Below, one piece after another: positions 6,298 through 14,900 of a stretch of 64,000 bases of DNA. The stretch's first letter is position 1, and each line of letters begins with the position of its first letter. Both the position numbers and the translations under genes were made by a program. The DNA comes from a bacterium. Its GTDB lineage: Bacteria > Cyanobacteriota > Vampirovibrionia > Gastranaerophilales > JAILCC01. The stretch spans positions 1 to 64,000 of the forward strand of contig JAILCC010000008.1 of assembly GCA_024680555.1 (NCBI GenBank), in the 5' to 3' direction. The notes under the pieces were generated by a model, which saw nothing but the letters and a program-made list of their open reading frames with translations, was not told the DNA's origin and made no database searches.

Positions 6298-8544
6298 ATG
6301 GCAGATTCAAATGGTATTCCTGTATTGGGTGGTCTATTTCAAATAGTTAAGGCTCCGTTCAAGCTTGTAAAAAGCGTTGGTGAAACAGGGTTGGCTATAG
6401 TCACACTTGATGGTGACGGGGCGGCAAATGGTTTAAAAGGTGTTGGAAACAGTATTTTTGATGTTGGTGAAGGTGCGTTCAATACCGTTGCTGACGTAGC
6501 AGGGGCAGGAAAAAGTTTGTTTAATGCCGTTCATTTTGATGGAGAAGAAGCAAAAAAACAACAAAAATCACCTGTCGGAACAAAAGATGCAGGCAAAGGT
6601 AATGCTGAACCTCAAAAACCTGCACCTGAACCGAAAGTAACATCTCCTATTGAACAAAAGCAGCCGTCTGCTCCGATAGTTGCAGCGCCGAAAGAGGATA
6701 AACCCTCTGTTCAACCACCTGTTGTACAAGAAGCACCTGTAGTTCCTCCGGTTGAAAAAGAAGCACCGACAGTTCCGCCTGTTGTACAAGAGGCACCTGT
6801 TGTTCCTCCTACTGAGGAAGCACAACCTGCTGAACCACCTGTAGCTAAAGAAGCACCCGCTGCGCCGGAATCTCCGAAAGGAGAAAAAACTCCTGAGGAG
6901 GTTGTACCGGCACCGATTGACAAAGCACCTGCAGAGCAAGCTCCTGCTCCGAAAGCACCGGAAGCATCAAGCAATGATAGTACTAATAAAATAATAAAAT
7001 ATACACTTATTGGAGTTGGCGTTGTTGCCGGATTACTCTTGTTAAGAAGCTTCGGCAAAAATTTAGTAAAAGCTTTCTCAAAAGGAAAAGATCCTATGAT
7101 TGACCACACAGCGTTGTATGAAGCGTTGAAAGGCAAGGCCACCACATTGAAAGCGCATCAAACTGTTGCAGGTACGGTTGGTAAAGTTACTGAAGCTGTA
7201 ACATCGAAAGCTCCTGTTGCTTTGTTGCCTGCTCCTCCGGAAGTACAAGCAGCAATGGATGCAGCTAAAAAAGCACAAGAAGAAGCTGCAAAGAAAGCTG
7301 CAGAAGAAGCTGCTAAAAAGGCCGCAGACGAAGCAGCTAAAAAAGCCGCTGCTGATGAAGCAAAAAGGGCAGCAGCACCGCAAGTTGCAAAAACTAAGGC
7401 AAGATTATTAGCAGGTGAAAAGCTTGCAACTCCAAAATCTCCTATAGGTTTGACTGACAAATATGCAGCACTTGGCGAAGCAGCACCCAAACAAGTTCAC
7501 AATATAAGCAGTGAAGAAGTTGCAAAACTTACTGAAAGGGCTCAAAACAAGTTATATAAAGAAAGAGTTACCAAAGAAGTAAGGGAACAAGCAAAAGCAA
7601 GAGCAAAAAAAGCGGCAGCAGAGGCGGCTAAAAAGGCCCAAGAAGAAGCTGCAAAAAAGGCTGCAGAAGAAGCAGCACAAAGAGCAGCGGAAGAAGCCGC
7701 AGCAAGTGATGCAATAGCAGAAGTTTCAAAAGCCGAAGCAGCACCGCAAATTGCCAAGACAAAGGCAAGATTGTTGTCAGGTGAAAGACTTGCAACTCCA
7801 AAATCTCCTATCGGTTTGACTGATAAATATGCCGAACTTGGTGAATACGGTCCAAAGCAAGTTCACAATATCGGAAAAGATGAAATTACAAAACTTACTG
7901 AAAAAGCTCAAAACAAATTATATAAAGAAAAAGTTACCCAAGAAGTAAGAGAACAAGCAAAAGCAAGAGCTAAAAAAGCAGCGGCAGATGCGGTAAAAGA
8001 AGCACAAAAAGCTGCTGAAGATGCAGTAAAAACGGCTGAAGAAGCTGCGCAAGAAGCGGCAGCTCAGGAAACAGCAAAAGCTGCTTCTCAAGAAGCTGTA
8101 AAAAAAGTATCTGCAAAAGAAACCGCAAAAGCAGCTAAAGCGGCAATAAGAACAGAAATCAAAGACTTGAAAGTTTCTATAAAAGAAATGACGCACGAAA
8201 GAACATTGCTGCAAAAGAAAACAGTTCTTACTTTGGAAGAAACCTCAAGAAAAAATGAATTAACAAGACTTATAGACAACGCAAAAGCAAAATTGCGCAG
8301 AAGAGAACATCGTCTTGCAAAAATGATGGGTAAAAAGGTAACAATTTCCAAAACAATAACCGCTAAAAAAGACGTTAAAAAAGACAGAACAGTGGATGTG
8401 TCTGCAAGAACCGTTAAAAAAGAAGCACAAGCAGAAGCTCAACAAAACGTTATTAGCATAGAAGAACTTCTCAAGAAAACAGGCGGTTATGAATATCCTA
8501 TAGATGTAGAAGATGCATTGTATGTAGGCAGTTATATCGCATAG
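6298..8544 (+). CDS. Large repeat protein: Pro/Glu-rich region, one membrane segment, Ala/Lys-rich repeats
   Basis: 748 residues, no family recognised. Order: an N-terminal Gly/Val-rich amphipathic region (1-85, NGIPVLGGLFQIVKAPFKLV); a Pro/Ala/Glu-rich stretch (about 95-225) with imperfect repeats of VVQEAPVVPP; a single hydrophobic segment (about 232-252, YTLIGVGVVAGLLLLRSF); then Ala/Lys/Glu-rich helix-forming sequence holding two copies of a roughly 120-residue unit with the conserved core KSPIGLTDKYA and KQVHNI; and a final Lys-rich region before a short acidic C-terminus. An AGGGG ribosome-binding site precedes the ATG. The layout (anchor plus long rod) resembles TonB/TolA-like or envelope-spanning proteins, but no TonB or TolA C-terminal domain is seen. 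Confidence 0.85.
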   Translation: MADSNGIPVLGGLFQIVKAPFKLVKSVGETGLAIVTLDGDGAANGLKGVGNSIFDVGEGAFNTVADVAGAGKSLFNAVHFDGEEAKKQQKSPVGTKDAGKGNAEPQKPAPEPKVTSPIEQKQPSAPIVAAPKEDKPSVQPPVVQEAPVVPPVEKEAPTVPPVVQEAPVVPPTEEAQPAEPPVAKEAPAAPESPKGEKTPEEVVPAPIDKAPAEQAPAPKAPEASSNDSTNKIIKYTLIGVGVVAGLLLLRSFGKNLVKAFSKGKDPMIDHTALYEALKGKATTLKAHQTVAGTVGKVTEAVTSKAPVALLPAPPEVQAAMDAAKKAQEEAAKKAAEEAAKKAADEAAKKAAADEAKRAAAPQVAKTKARLLAGEKLATPKSPIGLTDKYAALGEAAPKQVHNISSEEVAKLTERAQNKLYKERVTKEVREQAKARAKKAAAEAAKKAQEEAAKKAAEEAAQRAAEEAAASDAIAEVSKAEAAPQIAKTKARLLSGERLATPKSPIGLTDKYAELGEYGPKQVHNIGKDEITKLTEKAQNKLYKEKVTQEVREQAKARAKKAAADAVKEAQKAAEDAVKTAEEAAQEAAAQETAKAASQEAVKKVSAKETAKAAKAAIRTEIKDLKVSIKEMTHERTLLQKKTVLTLEETSRKNELTRLIDNAKAKLRRREHRLAKMMGKKVTISKTITAKKDVKKDRTVDVSARTVKKEAQAEAQQNVISIEELLKKTGGYEYPIDVEDALYVGSYIA
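7375..8010 (+). repeat. Two tandem copies of a ~366-bp coding repeat
   Basis: Copy 1 begins at 7375 (APQVAKTKARLL) and copy 2 at 7741 (APQIAKTKARLL), exactly 366 nt (122 codons) later. Both continue through ATPKSPIGLTDKYA, KQVHNI, LTE-AQNKLYKE and EVREQAKARAKKAAA. Protein identity is high while DNA has diverged at many third positions, so the duplication is old and maintained by selection on the protein. Confidence 0.9.
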
Positions 8545-8576
8545 TCAATTTAATCCCTATATAATTTCCCCATATT

Positions 8577-8605
8577 AGAGAAAGGAAAAAATCCTTTCTC
8601 TTTTC
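8577..8605 (+). terminator. Rho-independent terminator
   Basis: Ten-base-pair stem AGAGAAAGGA (8577-8586) with TCCTTTCTCT (8592-8601), loop AAAAA, then T-rich sequence. It ends the 748-residue gene. Confidence 0.85.
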
Positions 8606-8732
8606 TTATATGCAAAGAGAAGATACATAGTAGCATCTAAAATATTAAAGTGCCGATTATATCACAAGCAAAGGCAATGTTCAAAGAAAGCACGATAATT
8701 TTAACAGAACTTTACCCCGTTACCGTAAACGC

Positions 8733-8777
8733 AAGTTTAACCATAAACTTGAATTTTATATAGCCGATTATTATAAT
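8733..8777 (+). promoter_or_regulatory. Promoter with an overlapping palindrome
   Basis: -35 TTGAAT (8749-8754), 17-bp spacer, -10 TATAAT (8772-8777). A perfect 7-bp inverted repeat, AAGTTTA (8733-8739) and TAAACTT (8744-8750) around ACCA, overlaps the first two bases of the -35 box and could be an operator. The ATG at 8785 is 7 nt beyond the -10 box. Confidence 0.65.
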
Positions 8778-8784
8778 TAGTTAT

Positions 8785-10083
8785 ATGTGCGCTATAGTGA
8801 ATTTTATGTCCAAAAAAGAAGAAGAGAATGATTGCCTTGAGTCCTTTAATTTAAATATATTTAACGGTTTGTTTAGAGTACATAAAATAAAGCAGGCAAT
8901 AAAAAATGGTGAAAAAACGGCACGAAATTATGCTATACTTTCGGATTGGTATAGTATATGGGAATTTATACCGGCATTCAACAGAAAAACATTATACTAT
9001 GCGCTGAAAGCTGTCAGGGCAGACAGAAAATATCCCAAAGGGTATTGCTACGCAGGCATTGCTTACTTGAATATGAAAGGTAAGGAATATCTTTGCGAAA
9101 AATATTATAAAAAGGCTTATGGATTAGGCGGAGTGCAGTATTATAGACCATTGGTCGGGTTGTTTGTGTATTATATGGGCAGACACGACAAAAATCGGGA
9201 ATATTCCGCAAATATGTATAAAGTAGGGACTGCTTATCTCAAGCACGAAAACAAATCAGTTGATTATTGGGCGGATGCCTTATGTATAATTTCTTTCTAT
9301 TACGGTTTCGGTTTTGAATACAAAAGAGCATTCCAAAAAATAGTTTCAATATGCAAAAGTAAAAGAAAACTCCCCGGCTTAATTGAAATACTTACAATAT
9401 TGACATCCGTAATATATGCTGCAATTTCCATAATCTGGGGATATGTTCACAAATCTCCGAGAAGTACATTAGCGTGGCATCTTTTTACAGACGGACACTA
9501 CGAACAATTATTGGCACTCTTGAACAAAATTTTAATCAGAGAAAATAAAGGCAAAAATAATAATAGGCAGCTTGCTATGACGTATTTATTGAAAGCACAA
9601 TCTCTGATAAGAAAAGGTGACATAGATTATGAAAAAGCAATAGATGCACTGGAACAGTACAAAAAATATTGCGGCAAAAAGAAATTAAAGGTTTATTATC
9701 TTTTGAAAGCAAATTTTGCGAATTGTGCGGGGGATTATAAAAATGCTCTGATATATGCAAACGAAGCACTTTTATACAAAGTTAGCGGGGGTAATTTGTA
9801 CGAAAAAGGCGTTGCGTCATACAAATTGGGAAACTATGTTGAAGCCCAAAATAATTTTCAACGTGCATTAAAATATAACGATTGCGATAAAGCAGGCACC
9901 TATGATTATCTTGCGTTGACTTTGTATATGCAAAATAAATATGAGGAAGCCGTCGATGTAATTAACAAAGCGTTGCTGATTACAGGCGACAGAAGATTTT
10001 ATTATTCAAAGGCAATGTGTTTGGAAGCATTGGGGAAAGATGAGCTTGCAAAAAAATATTATAAAAAATATGAGGAAGAATAA
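8785..10083 (+). CDS. Tetratricopeptide-repeat protein
   Basis: 432 residues without signal peptide. TPR-type helical pairs are visible near residues 85-125 (YPKGYCYAGIAYLNMKGK) and, more clearly, from about 265 to the end (YLLKANFANCAGDYKNALIY, GVASYKLGNYVEAQNNF, DYLALTLYMQNKYEEAVDV). A hydrophobic stretch near 195-220 (IEILTILTSVIYAAISIIWGY) may be one membrane segment. TPR proteins act as assembly scaffolds; no partner is indicated by the flanks (a repeat protein upstream, tRNA-Ser downstream). The 8785 start fits the -10 box; an in-frame ATG at 8806 is the alternative. Neither has a good ribosome-binding site. Confidence 0.85.
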   Translation: MCAIVNFMSKKEEENDCLESFNLNIFNGLFRVHKIKQAIKNGEKTARNYAILSDWYSIWEFIPAFNRKTLYYALKAVRADRKYPKGYCYAGIAYLNMKGKEYLCEKYYKKAYGLGGVQYYRPLVGLFVYYMGRHDKNREYSANMYKVGTAYLKHENKSVDYWADALCIISFYYGFGFEYKRAFQKIVSICKSKRKLPGLIEILTILTSVIYAAISIIWGYVHKSPRSTLAWHLFTDGHYEQLLALLNKILIRENKGKNNNRQLAMTYLLKAQSLIRKGDIDYEKAIDALEQYKKYCGKKKLKVYYLLKANFANCAGDYKNALIYANEALLYKVSGGNLYEKGVASYKLGNYVEAQNNFQRALKYNDCDKAGTYDYLALTLYMQNKYEEAVDVINKALLITGDRRFYYSKAMCLEALGKDELAKKYYKKYEEE

Positions 10084-10118
10084 TATACAACCAGTACTGT
10101 TAAAAATATTTTTTATGT

Positions 10119-10124
10119 TATACT
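10119..10124 (+). promoter_or_regulatory. Probable extended -10 promoter for tRNA-Ser
   Basis: TATACT (10119-10124) with TG two positions upstream (TGTTATACT), about 60 bp before the tRNA. The -35 region is not clear. Confidence 0.4.
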
Positions 10125-10185
10125 GATTACATAAATTTCGGTACAAAAATAAGTACAACGAAAATTAAAATTCAATAAAACCAAT

Positions 10186-10272
10186 GGAGAGGTGTCCGAG
10201 TGGTTTAAGGTGCAGACCTGGAACGTCTGTGTGGGGGCGACTTCACCGCGGGTTCGAATCCCGCCCTCTCCG
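10186..10272 (+). tRNA. tRNA-Ser (anticodon GGA)
   Basis: 87 nt. The acceptor stem GGAGAGG (10186-10192) pairs with CCTCTCC (10265-10271), with discriminator G at 10272. The anticodon stem GCAGAC/GTCTGT encloses the loop holding GGA. A long variable arm (GTGGGGGCGACTTCACC), typical of class II tRNAs, precedes the T arm GCGGG-TTCGAAT-CCCGC. CCA is not encoded. The tRNA reads UCC and UCU serine codons. A terminator follows directly. Confidence 0.97.
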
Positions 10273-10279
10273 AGTTTTT

Positions 10280-10303
10280 TCCTAATGTGAGTCAGGATTT
10301 TTT
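10280..10303 (+). terminator. tRNA-Ser terminator, imperfect first copy
   Basis: TCCTAA (10280-10285) faces TCAGGA (10292-10297) and is followed by six T. One A-C mismatch (10284 with 10293) weakens the stem compared with the second copy. Confidence 0.6.
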
Positions 10304-10329
10304 AGTGTATTTAGCGGAATTCGAACCCC

Positions 10330-10382
10330 TAGTGCAGACAAGCTGCGTTCCCTCATAAGTTCGGGAAGTCCCGCCCTCTCCG
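10330..10382 (+). pseudogene. Decayed tRNA-Ser copy
   Basis: GTGCAGAC of the tRNA anticodon arm (10210-10217) reappears at 10332-10339, and the 3' end TCCCGCCCTCTCCG reappears at 10369-10382. Between them the variable arm and T arm are scrambled and 12 nt shorter, and nothing like the 5' acceptor strand is found. It cannot fold as a tRNA. The sequence is best read as a relic of a tandem duplication or of an integration event. Confidence 0.6.
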
Positions 10383-10389
10383 AGTTTTT

Positions 10390-10413
10390 TCCTGATGTGA
10401 GTCAGGATTTTTT
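10390..10413 (+). terminator. Rho-independent terminator, intact second copy
   Basis: Perfect 6-bp stem TCCTGA (10390-10395) with TCAGGA (10402-10407), loop TGTGAG, then six T. Confidence 0.75.
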
Positions 10414-10509
10414 GTTGCGATGTTGACACTAGCAAATTTTAGTTTTATGATGTTTTTGTATCTGTGAATAGAAACAAAGCATGGAATTTTTATGATTAAA
10501 TTTTCTTCA

Positions 10510-10576
10510 AAATTAAATAAAAACTGGTGGCAATGGTAGTCATTAACTGCCCTTGTTAATCGTTTTTATTTAATTT
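10510..10576 (+). repeat. Perfect 15-bp inverted repeat with structured interior
   Basis: The left arm at 10510-10524 is the exact reverse complement of 10562-10576, with 37 nt between. Inside are a second inverted pair, ATTAAC (10542-10547) and GTTAAT (10555-10560), and a competing GGCA/TGCC pair. The motif TGGTGGCA occurs at the inner edge and again just after the right arm. It lies 55 bp before the start of the 424-residue membrane protein. It could be an RNA element in that gene's leader, a small mobile-element relic, or a cruciform; I see no promoter that settles this. Confidence 0.7.
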
Positions 10577-10631
10577 AGCGAATATGGTGGCAGTTTTTCA
10601 AATTGTCACGTGTTTAGCTTTGGAGAAAAAA

Positions 10632-11906
10632 ATGTCAGATAGTCTTAAAATTCTAATAAATACTTTGCCAAAAGGGATGAAGCCGATAGCCTCTTTTTTG
10701 AGACATCAGGAAAGTTCATCAGGTTTATCCACAACCCGCTATATACAAGATGTTTCGACCTGCTTGCTTCCTAAGGCTGTATTTTCAAGAAGCAAAGAAG
10801 ATTTGACGGAAAATACATTTTTGGAAACCTCTGAAGAAGCTTTGATTTATTTAACACCGTCACTCTTTGGCGAAAAAATTGCAAGAAAAGTTTTTTCCAA
10901 AAACCTTGATAACAATCTCAAAAATGAAGTTGCAAAAACCGGTGTCAGTCTTTTGAATGCGGCTAAAAATGATGCTATGACAAGTTTGAACAACAAAAAA
11001 ATTATTCCTGTGAAAGCTGCAATTGCCCTTGCCGCAATGATTATCCCCTTAACCGAATTTTCGTTGAATTATATAAAAAACCTGATGACTTTGAAATTGT
11101 TTAAAAAGTGCGATTTTAAGAATATCGCAGCATTAACAAACGCAAAAGAGGATAAAGTGCAGCAGGAAAAAGTTAAAAACAGTGCAAAAAAACATATATT
11201 TACAGCAATGGGCATCTATTCCGGACTTCTTGGCTTGGCTGCTTTGCTTGCATCAAAAGGAAGAAATTCAGTATTTTTGCAAAAAGTATCCGAGTTTATC
11301 GTCGCTCCCGGAAGTAAATTATTTAAAAACAATGAAAAAGCAAAGAGCTTTATAAACAAGTATTTCAGCATTGATTTTGCGCAAAGTCCGAAAAACAAAT
11401 TGGTTTTGAGTAAAGGGCAGTTGACTACTTGCGTGTTGCTTGGCGGTTTGGGATATTTTGGCGCATCTGCTGACAGGGGAAAAGAAAACTTGAAAGAAAC
11501 GGCGCTTCGTTTTCCGATTGTTGCCTTATACGTAATTACAGGTAGTGAACTTGTTGAAAAGGCTTTCAAGTGCTTGCTTAAAAAATTCGGAAAATGCAAA
11601 GATGTAATGAATACTAACAAAGAAGTCGTTCCGTTTGAACAATTGGGCGCTTTGGCACAAAAACTTGCAAAAGAAAAAGGCACAACGGTTAAACAAGAAT
11701 TTAAATCCTTGCTCAAACAAAAAGCGTTGATTTTCGGGTTGCCGTTCCTGTTTGCAATAGGAGTGATGGGATTTTTCGTTTCTTGGTTAACTGTAAACTC
11801 AACTAAAAAAAGATATGCGAAGGAGCACAATTCCGACAATAAGTGCGATACTTGCGATTTGCCGACTATTTATAAAGATTTTACTGCTTCCCGAGTAAGA
11901 ATATAG
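10632..11906 (+). CDS. Polytopic membrane protein of unknown family
   Basis: 424 residues from the ATG with a GGAG ribosome-binding site at 10622-10625; a longer frame from 10584 lacks one. Hydrophobic segments lie at about 129-150, 193-210, 265-285, 295-315 and 365-388. The rest is Lys-rich. The C-terminus carries a small cysteine pair (SDNKCDTCDLP). It follows the tRNA-Ser repeat and is convergent with the giant gene, with their 3' ends overlapping by 26 bp. This overlap and the shared location suggest an accessory locus. No function can be assigned. Confidence 0.8.
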   Translation: MSDSLKILINTLPKGMKPIASFLRHQESSSGLSTTRYIQDVSTCLLPKAVFSRSKEDLTENTFLETSEEALIYLTPSLFGEKIARKVFSKNLDNNLKNEVAKTGVSLLNAAKNDAMTSLNNKKIIPVKAAIALAAMIIPLTEFSLNYIKNLMTLKLFKKCDFKNIAALTNAKEDKVQQEKVKNSAKKHIFTAMGIYSGLLGLAALLASKGRNSVFLQKVSEFIVAPGSKLFKNNEKAKSFINKYFSIDFAQSPKNKLVLSKGQLTTCVLLGGLGYFGASADRGKENLKETALRFPIVALYVITGSELVEKAFKCLLKKFGKCKDVMNTNKEVVPFEQLGALAQKLAKEKGTTVKQEFKSLLKQKALIFGLPFLFAIGVMGFFVSWLTVNSTKKRYAKEHNSDNKCDTCDLPTIYKDFTASRVRI

Positions 11907-14900
11907 GTATGCCAAGTTCTTCCGCCGCTATCAGCAATTTTAGCGGAACTTTATCAAGAGAGTCTTCCGTTGCAAAGAGTGCTCGTATTTTTGGGGCATA
12001 AACATTTGTTTCGTTGTGGGAATGTTTGTTTGCCCTTATTTGTTCGTCGGTGTATTTTATTGCTGCCATAAGTTCTTTTTCTTTGATAATTCTGCCTGTG
12101 GATAGCCTTATGTCGTGGATATGTGACAAGTACATTTGTTCAAAGAATATTTTGTGAATTTCGCCGTATTCTTCTTCGCTGAGAGGAATTCCCAGTTGTT
12201 CCATATAATCGGTGAATGCACATCTTCTGAATGTTGCGGCATTTTCTTTCTTTTCGGATATGTGACCGTCTTTTCTGGAGTATGCCCAGATTTCACTGGA
12301 GAAGTTCACAAAGTTTTTGTGCCTGCCGCTTCCTTGGTTTGTATCCAAAGAGGAGCCGATGTTTGCTTGTTCTACAGGTTCTAAGATAACGCCGCAGGCA
12401 TTTTTGCCGTCATAAAATCTTATGTTGTCGAGAGTTATATTAGATGTGCAGATGTCGGCATTTGCCGTTATGTCTCCGAGGTAGAATACGTCCATCGGGT
12501 TTTCCGTACAATGCGCAAGGAACGATATGTCTTTTTTAGAAACAGGGAGTCCGTTGCTCGTAATAAATCCGAAATCTCTGAGGTCTGTTTCATCTGTTAT
12601 AACCGTGCCCACATTTTCTTTTCCTTTAGCGTTTCGTGAAAAATTCAATACGGAAATGTTGTATGTGTGTCCGTTTCTTTCGTACGCAACGTTTGCTTTG
12701 TCGCCCATAATTCTTCTGATGAATGGGGTTGTATATGTGAAAGAACCTATTGAGTGCATTTCTTTTTGAAGAGCCTGAAGTTTTTTGTAAGTTGCGGGAA
12801 GATTTTCTATCAGTCCTCGTTCAAATCCCGGTCTGATACTGCTAAGGTCTGCCTCTGCAAAAATTTTGGCAAGAACTAAGTCTCCGTTTCTCCTAAATCT
12901 CGCTGCGATTTCTTTCATATCGCTTTCGGTAGGATTTGAATTTGCACGTTTGAACCAGTGGTGATTTTCTATAAGTTCAATAATTCTTTCCTTTGTTGCA
13001 ACAGGCAAATTTGCCCTTTTTAAGATATCTCTGGCGTACATTGATGATATTTTGGGGTGCGAATGGTCGATAAGGTTTTCTGATTTTGAAATGTCGTGGA
13101 ACAGTATGGCGAGCTTTAATACGAGTTTGTCCATCTTGCTCAAATCTGCATATTCAGGAGAGTTCACAGCTTTATTCAGTACGCTTAACATATGTCCTTC
13201 CAGCGAACAAGCGTGAGTATGGTGCTGCTGCTTGCCTATAATACTCATATATTCAGGGAAAGCTTTGATTATCTGAGTTAAAAGTTCTTTGATTTCAGGA
13301 TTTTCAACTTGTAATTGGTTTTCGTATATAAATTCATGTACCAAATCGTGAACTTGTCTTTCGACAGGGTTATTCAAATCAAGCTTCAAGTCGGTCAGAA
13401 TGCCGTTAAATGCGCTGCCGTTATCGTATAAAATGTTTTTATCCAGCTCTAGAAGCAAATCCGGTGTGATAAAATCGCTTTGAGGCAAGTTGCCAAGCTG
13501 ATTATAAATATTGGCGATATATTTTTTCCTTGCAATAAGTGTTTCCGCCACTGTTTTGGGACATCCAGACTGTTCGGTAAGAGCCGCAATTGTTTCATCG
13601 CTTATACTTAAAATTCTTTCCATTGATTCTCGGAGTGAGGATATGCTTATTTGTTGAACTATTGGGTTGTCGGTATTGTTTGCAAGCAGAGAGGACAAAG
13701 CTCTTACTTTGTAGTCAAAGTCGTTGGAGTTTTTCTTTTCACCTCTTGCTCGGTATTCAAGACTGCCGCCAACGTCCATCCGAGCGCATGTGTCATCGTG
13801 AACAGAAAATACGGCGTTGTTATTTCTTGTTATATCCCAGTTTGCTAGCCATGCATCCACCGCAAAACCGCTTTGAAATGCGATTATTTCGTCAGGTGAT
13901 GTTATGTTGTGAGTGGACGGAATAATTTTGCTGGCGATGCCGACTTTGCCTTCGGAGGTTTTTATAAAGCTGATTTCGGGAGTTAAAATGCCCGCTTCCC
14001 GATATAATCTTGAAGCCAAGACTTCTTGCGTTGCAGCGTCTTTTGTTGAGGGGAATTTTACGTAGAACAAATCGCCGTTTATTGCTTTTACAATATAGCC
14101 CTCGTTAGAGCCGCCTTGCGTACCTTCGTATTTTGTGAATGACATTATTTCACCGTTAAATATTAAATCTATCGGTGAGGTTTCTTTGCTTGCAAGATGA
14201 GCCTTTTCATAGTCTTCAAGCATTTCACTTGTATAAGGTGTTTCCGTAAATGTTGATGCGGGTTTTTGAACTTTCGGTACTTCCGCAAGTCTTGCAACCC
14301 TTGTCGGGAAGGTTATACCTATTTTTGAAATAATGTCTGATGCTGTTTTTTCATCAAGTGGTCTTAGAATTCTGTTGAGTGCTTTTATAAAATCTTTTCT
14401 CGAAAAAGCTAATTCTATACCTCTTTTACCGTTTTCTTGCAGGAATTGTGCAAAGCCTGATGAGGACAAAATGCTGTCGGGGGTTTGACCGTTTATTGCA
14501 TCGGCATTAAAAGCGAAGCTTCTGAAAAATCTTGTCATGTCAGCTTTTTCAACCTGTGCGGGAGTAATTACCTGACTCAGGGCTTTTGCGACTTGTGCCG
14601 ATATTTTTTCTAATTCATCCGAGAATAATTCTTTTTCTATCTGACTGAATTTCTCTTGCAAATCTGAAGCTTTTCCTAAAAGTGCCAAGTTATCGGAAAC
14701 ATTTTGAGATGTTATCTCCATAGCCTTGAGAGTAATCATTTCGGATACATTTTCATCGGAACATTGTGCAAGCTTGGATTTATCAAGAGATTTAAAATAA
14801 CGTATTGCCCTGTCTAGTCCTTCTTCTGTTATGGTAAGGTTATTTGTTGCAAGTTTTAATTTTAATGCATTATTAACGGGCAAAGCGTTGATTTTATCAA

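Larger units (their letters stand above)
10259..10413 (+). repeat. 45-bp direct repeat of the tRNA-Ser 3' end plus terminator
   Basis: Bases 10259-10303 recur at 10369-10413, offset 110 bp, with one difference (A at 10284, G at 10394). The unit contains the last 12 or so bases of the T arm and acceptor stem and the following terminator. Direct repeats of a tRNA 3' end are typical of integration sites, but a decayed tandem tRNA duplication would look the same. Confidence 0.85.

Noticed and set aside
7158..7490. Long minus-strand frames opposite the Ala/Lys repeats
   Set aside because: The repetitive GCA/AAA codons leave the opposite strand open by composition; products are Ala/Phe/Cys-rich without meaning.
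10726..10735. TTATCCACA, a perfect DnaA box (also near 36911)
   Set aside because: Single isolated copies inside genes far from dnaA; no cluster or AT-rich unwinding element nearby, so no origin is called.
11216..11839. 207-residue minus-strand frame across the membrane protein
   Set aside because: Antisense shadow of the plus-strand gene, which has the ribosome-binding site and membrane pattern.
12819..12831. GTTCAAATCCCGG looks like a tRNA T-arm fragment
   Set aside because: It lies inside the conserved-looking coding frame of the giant gene and no other tRNA parts surround it.
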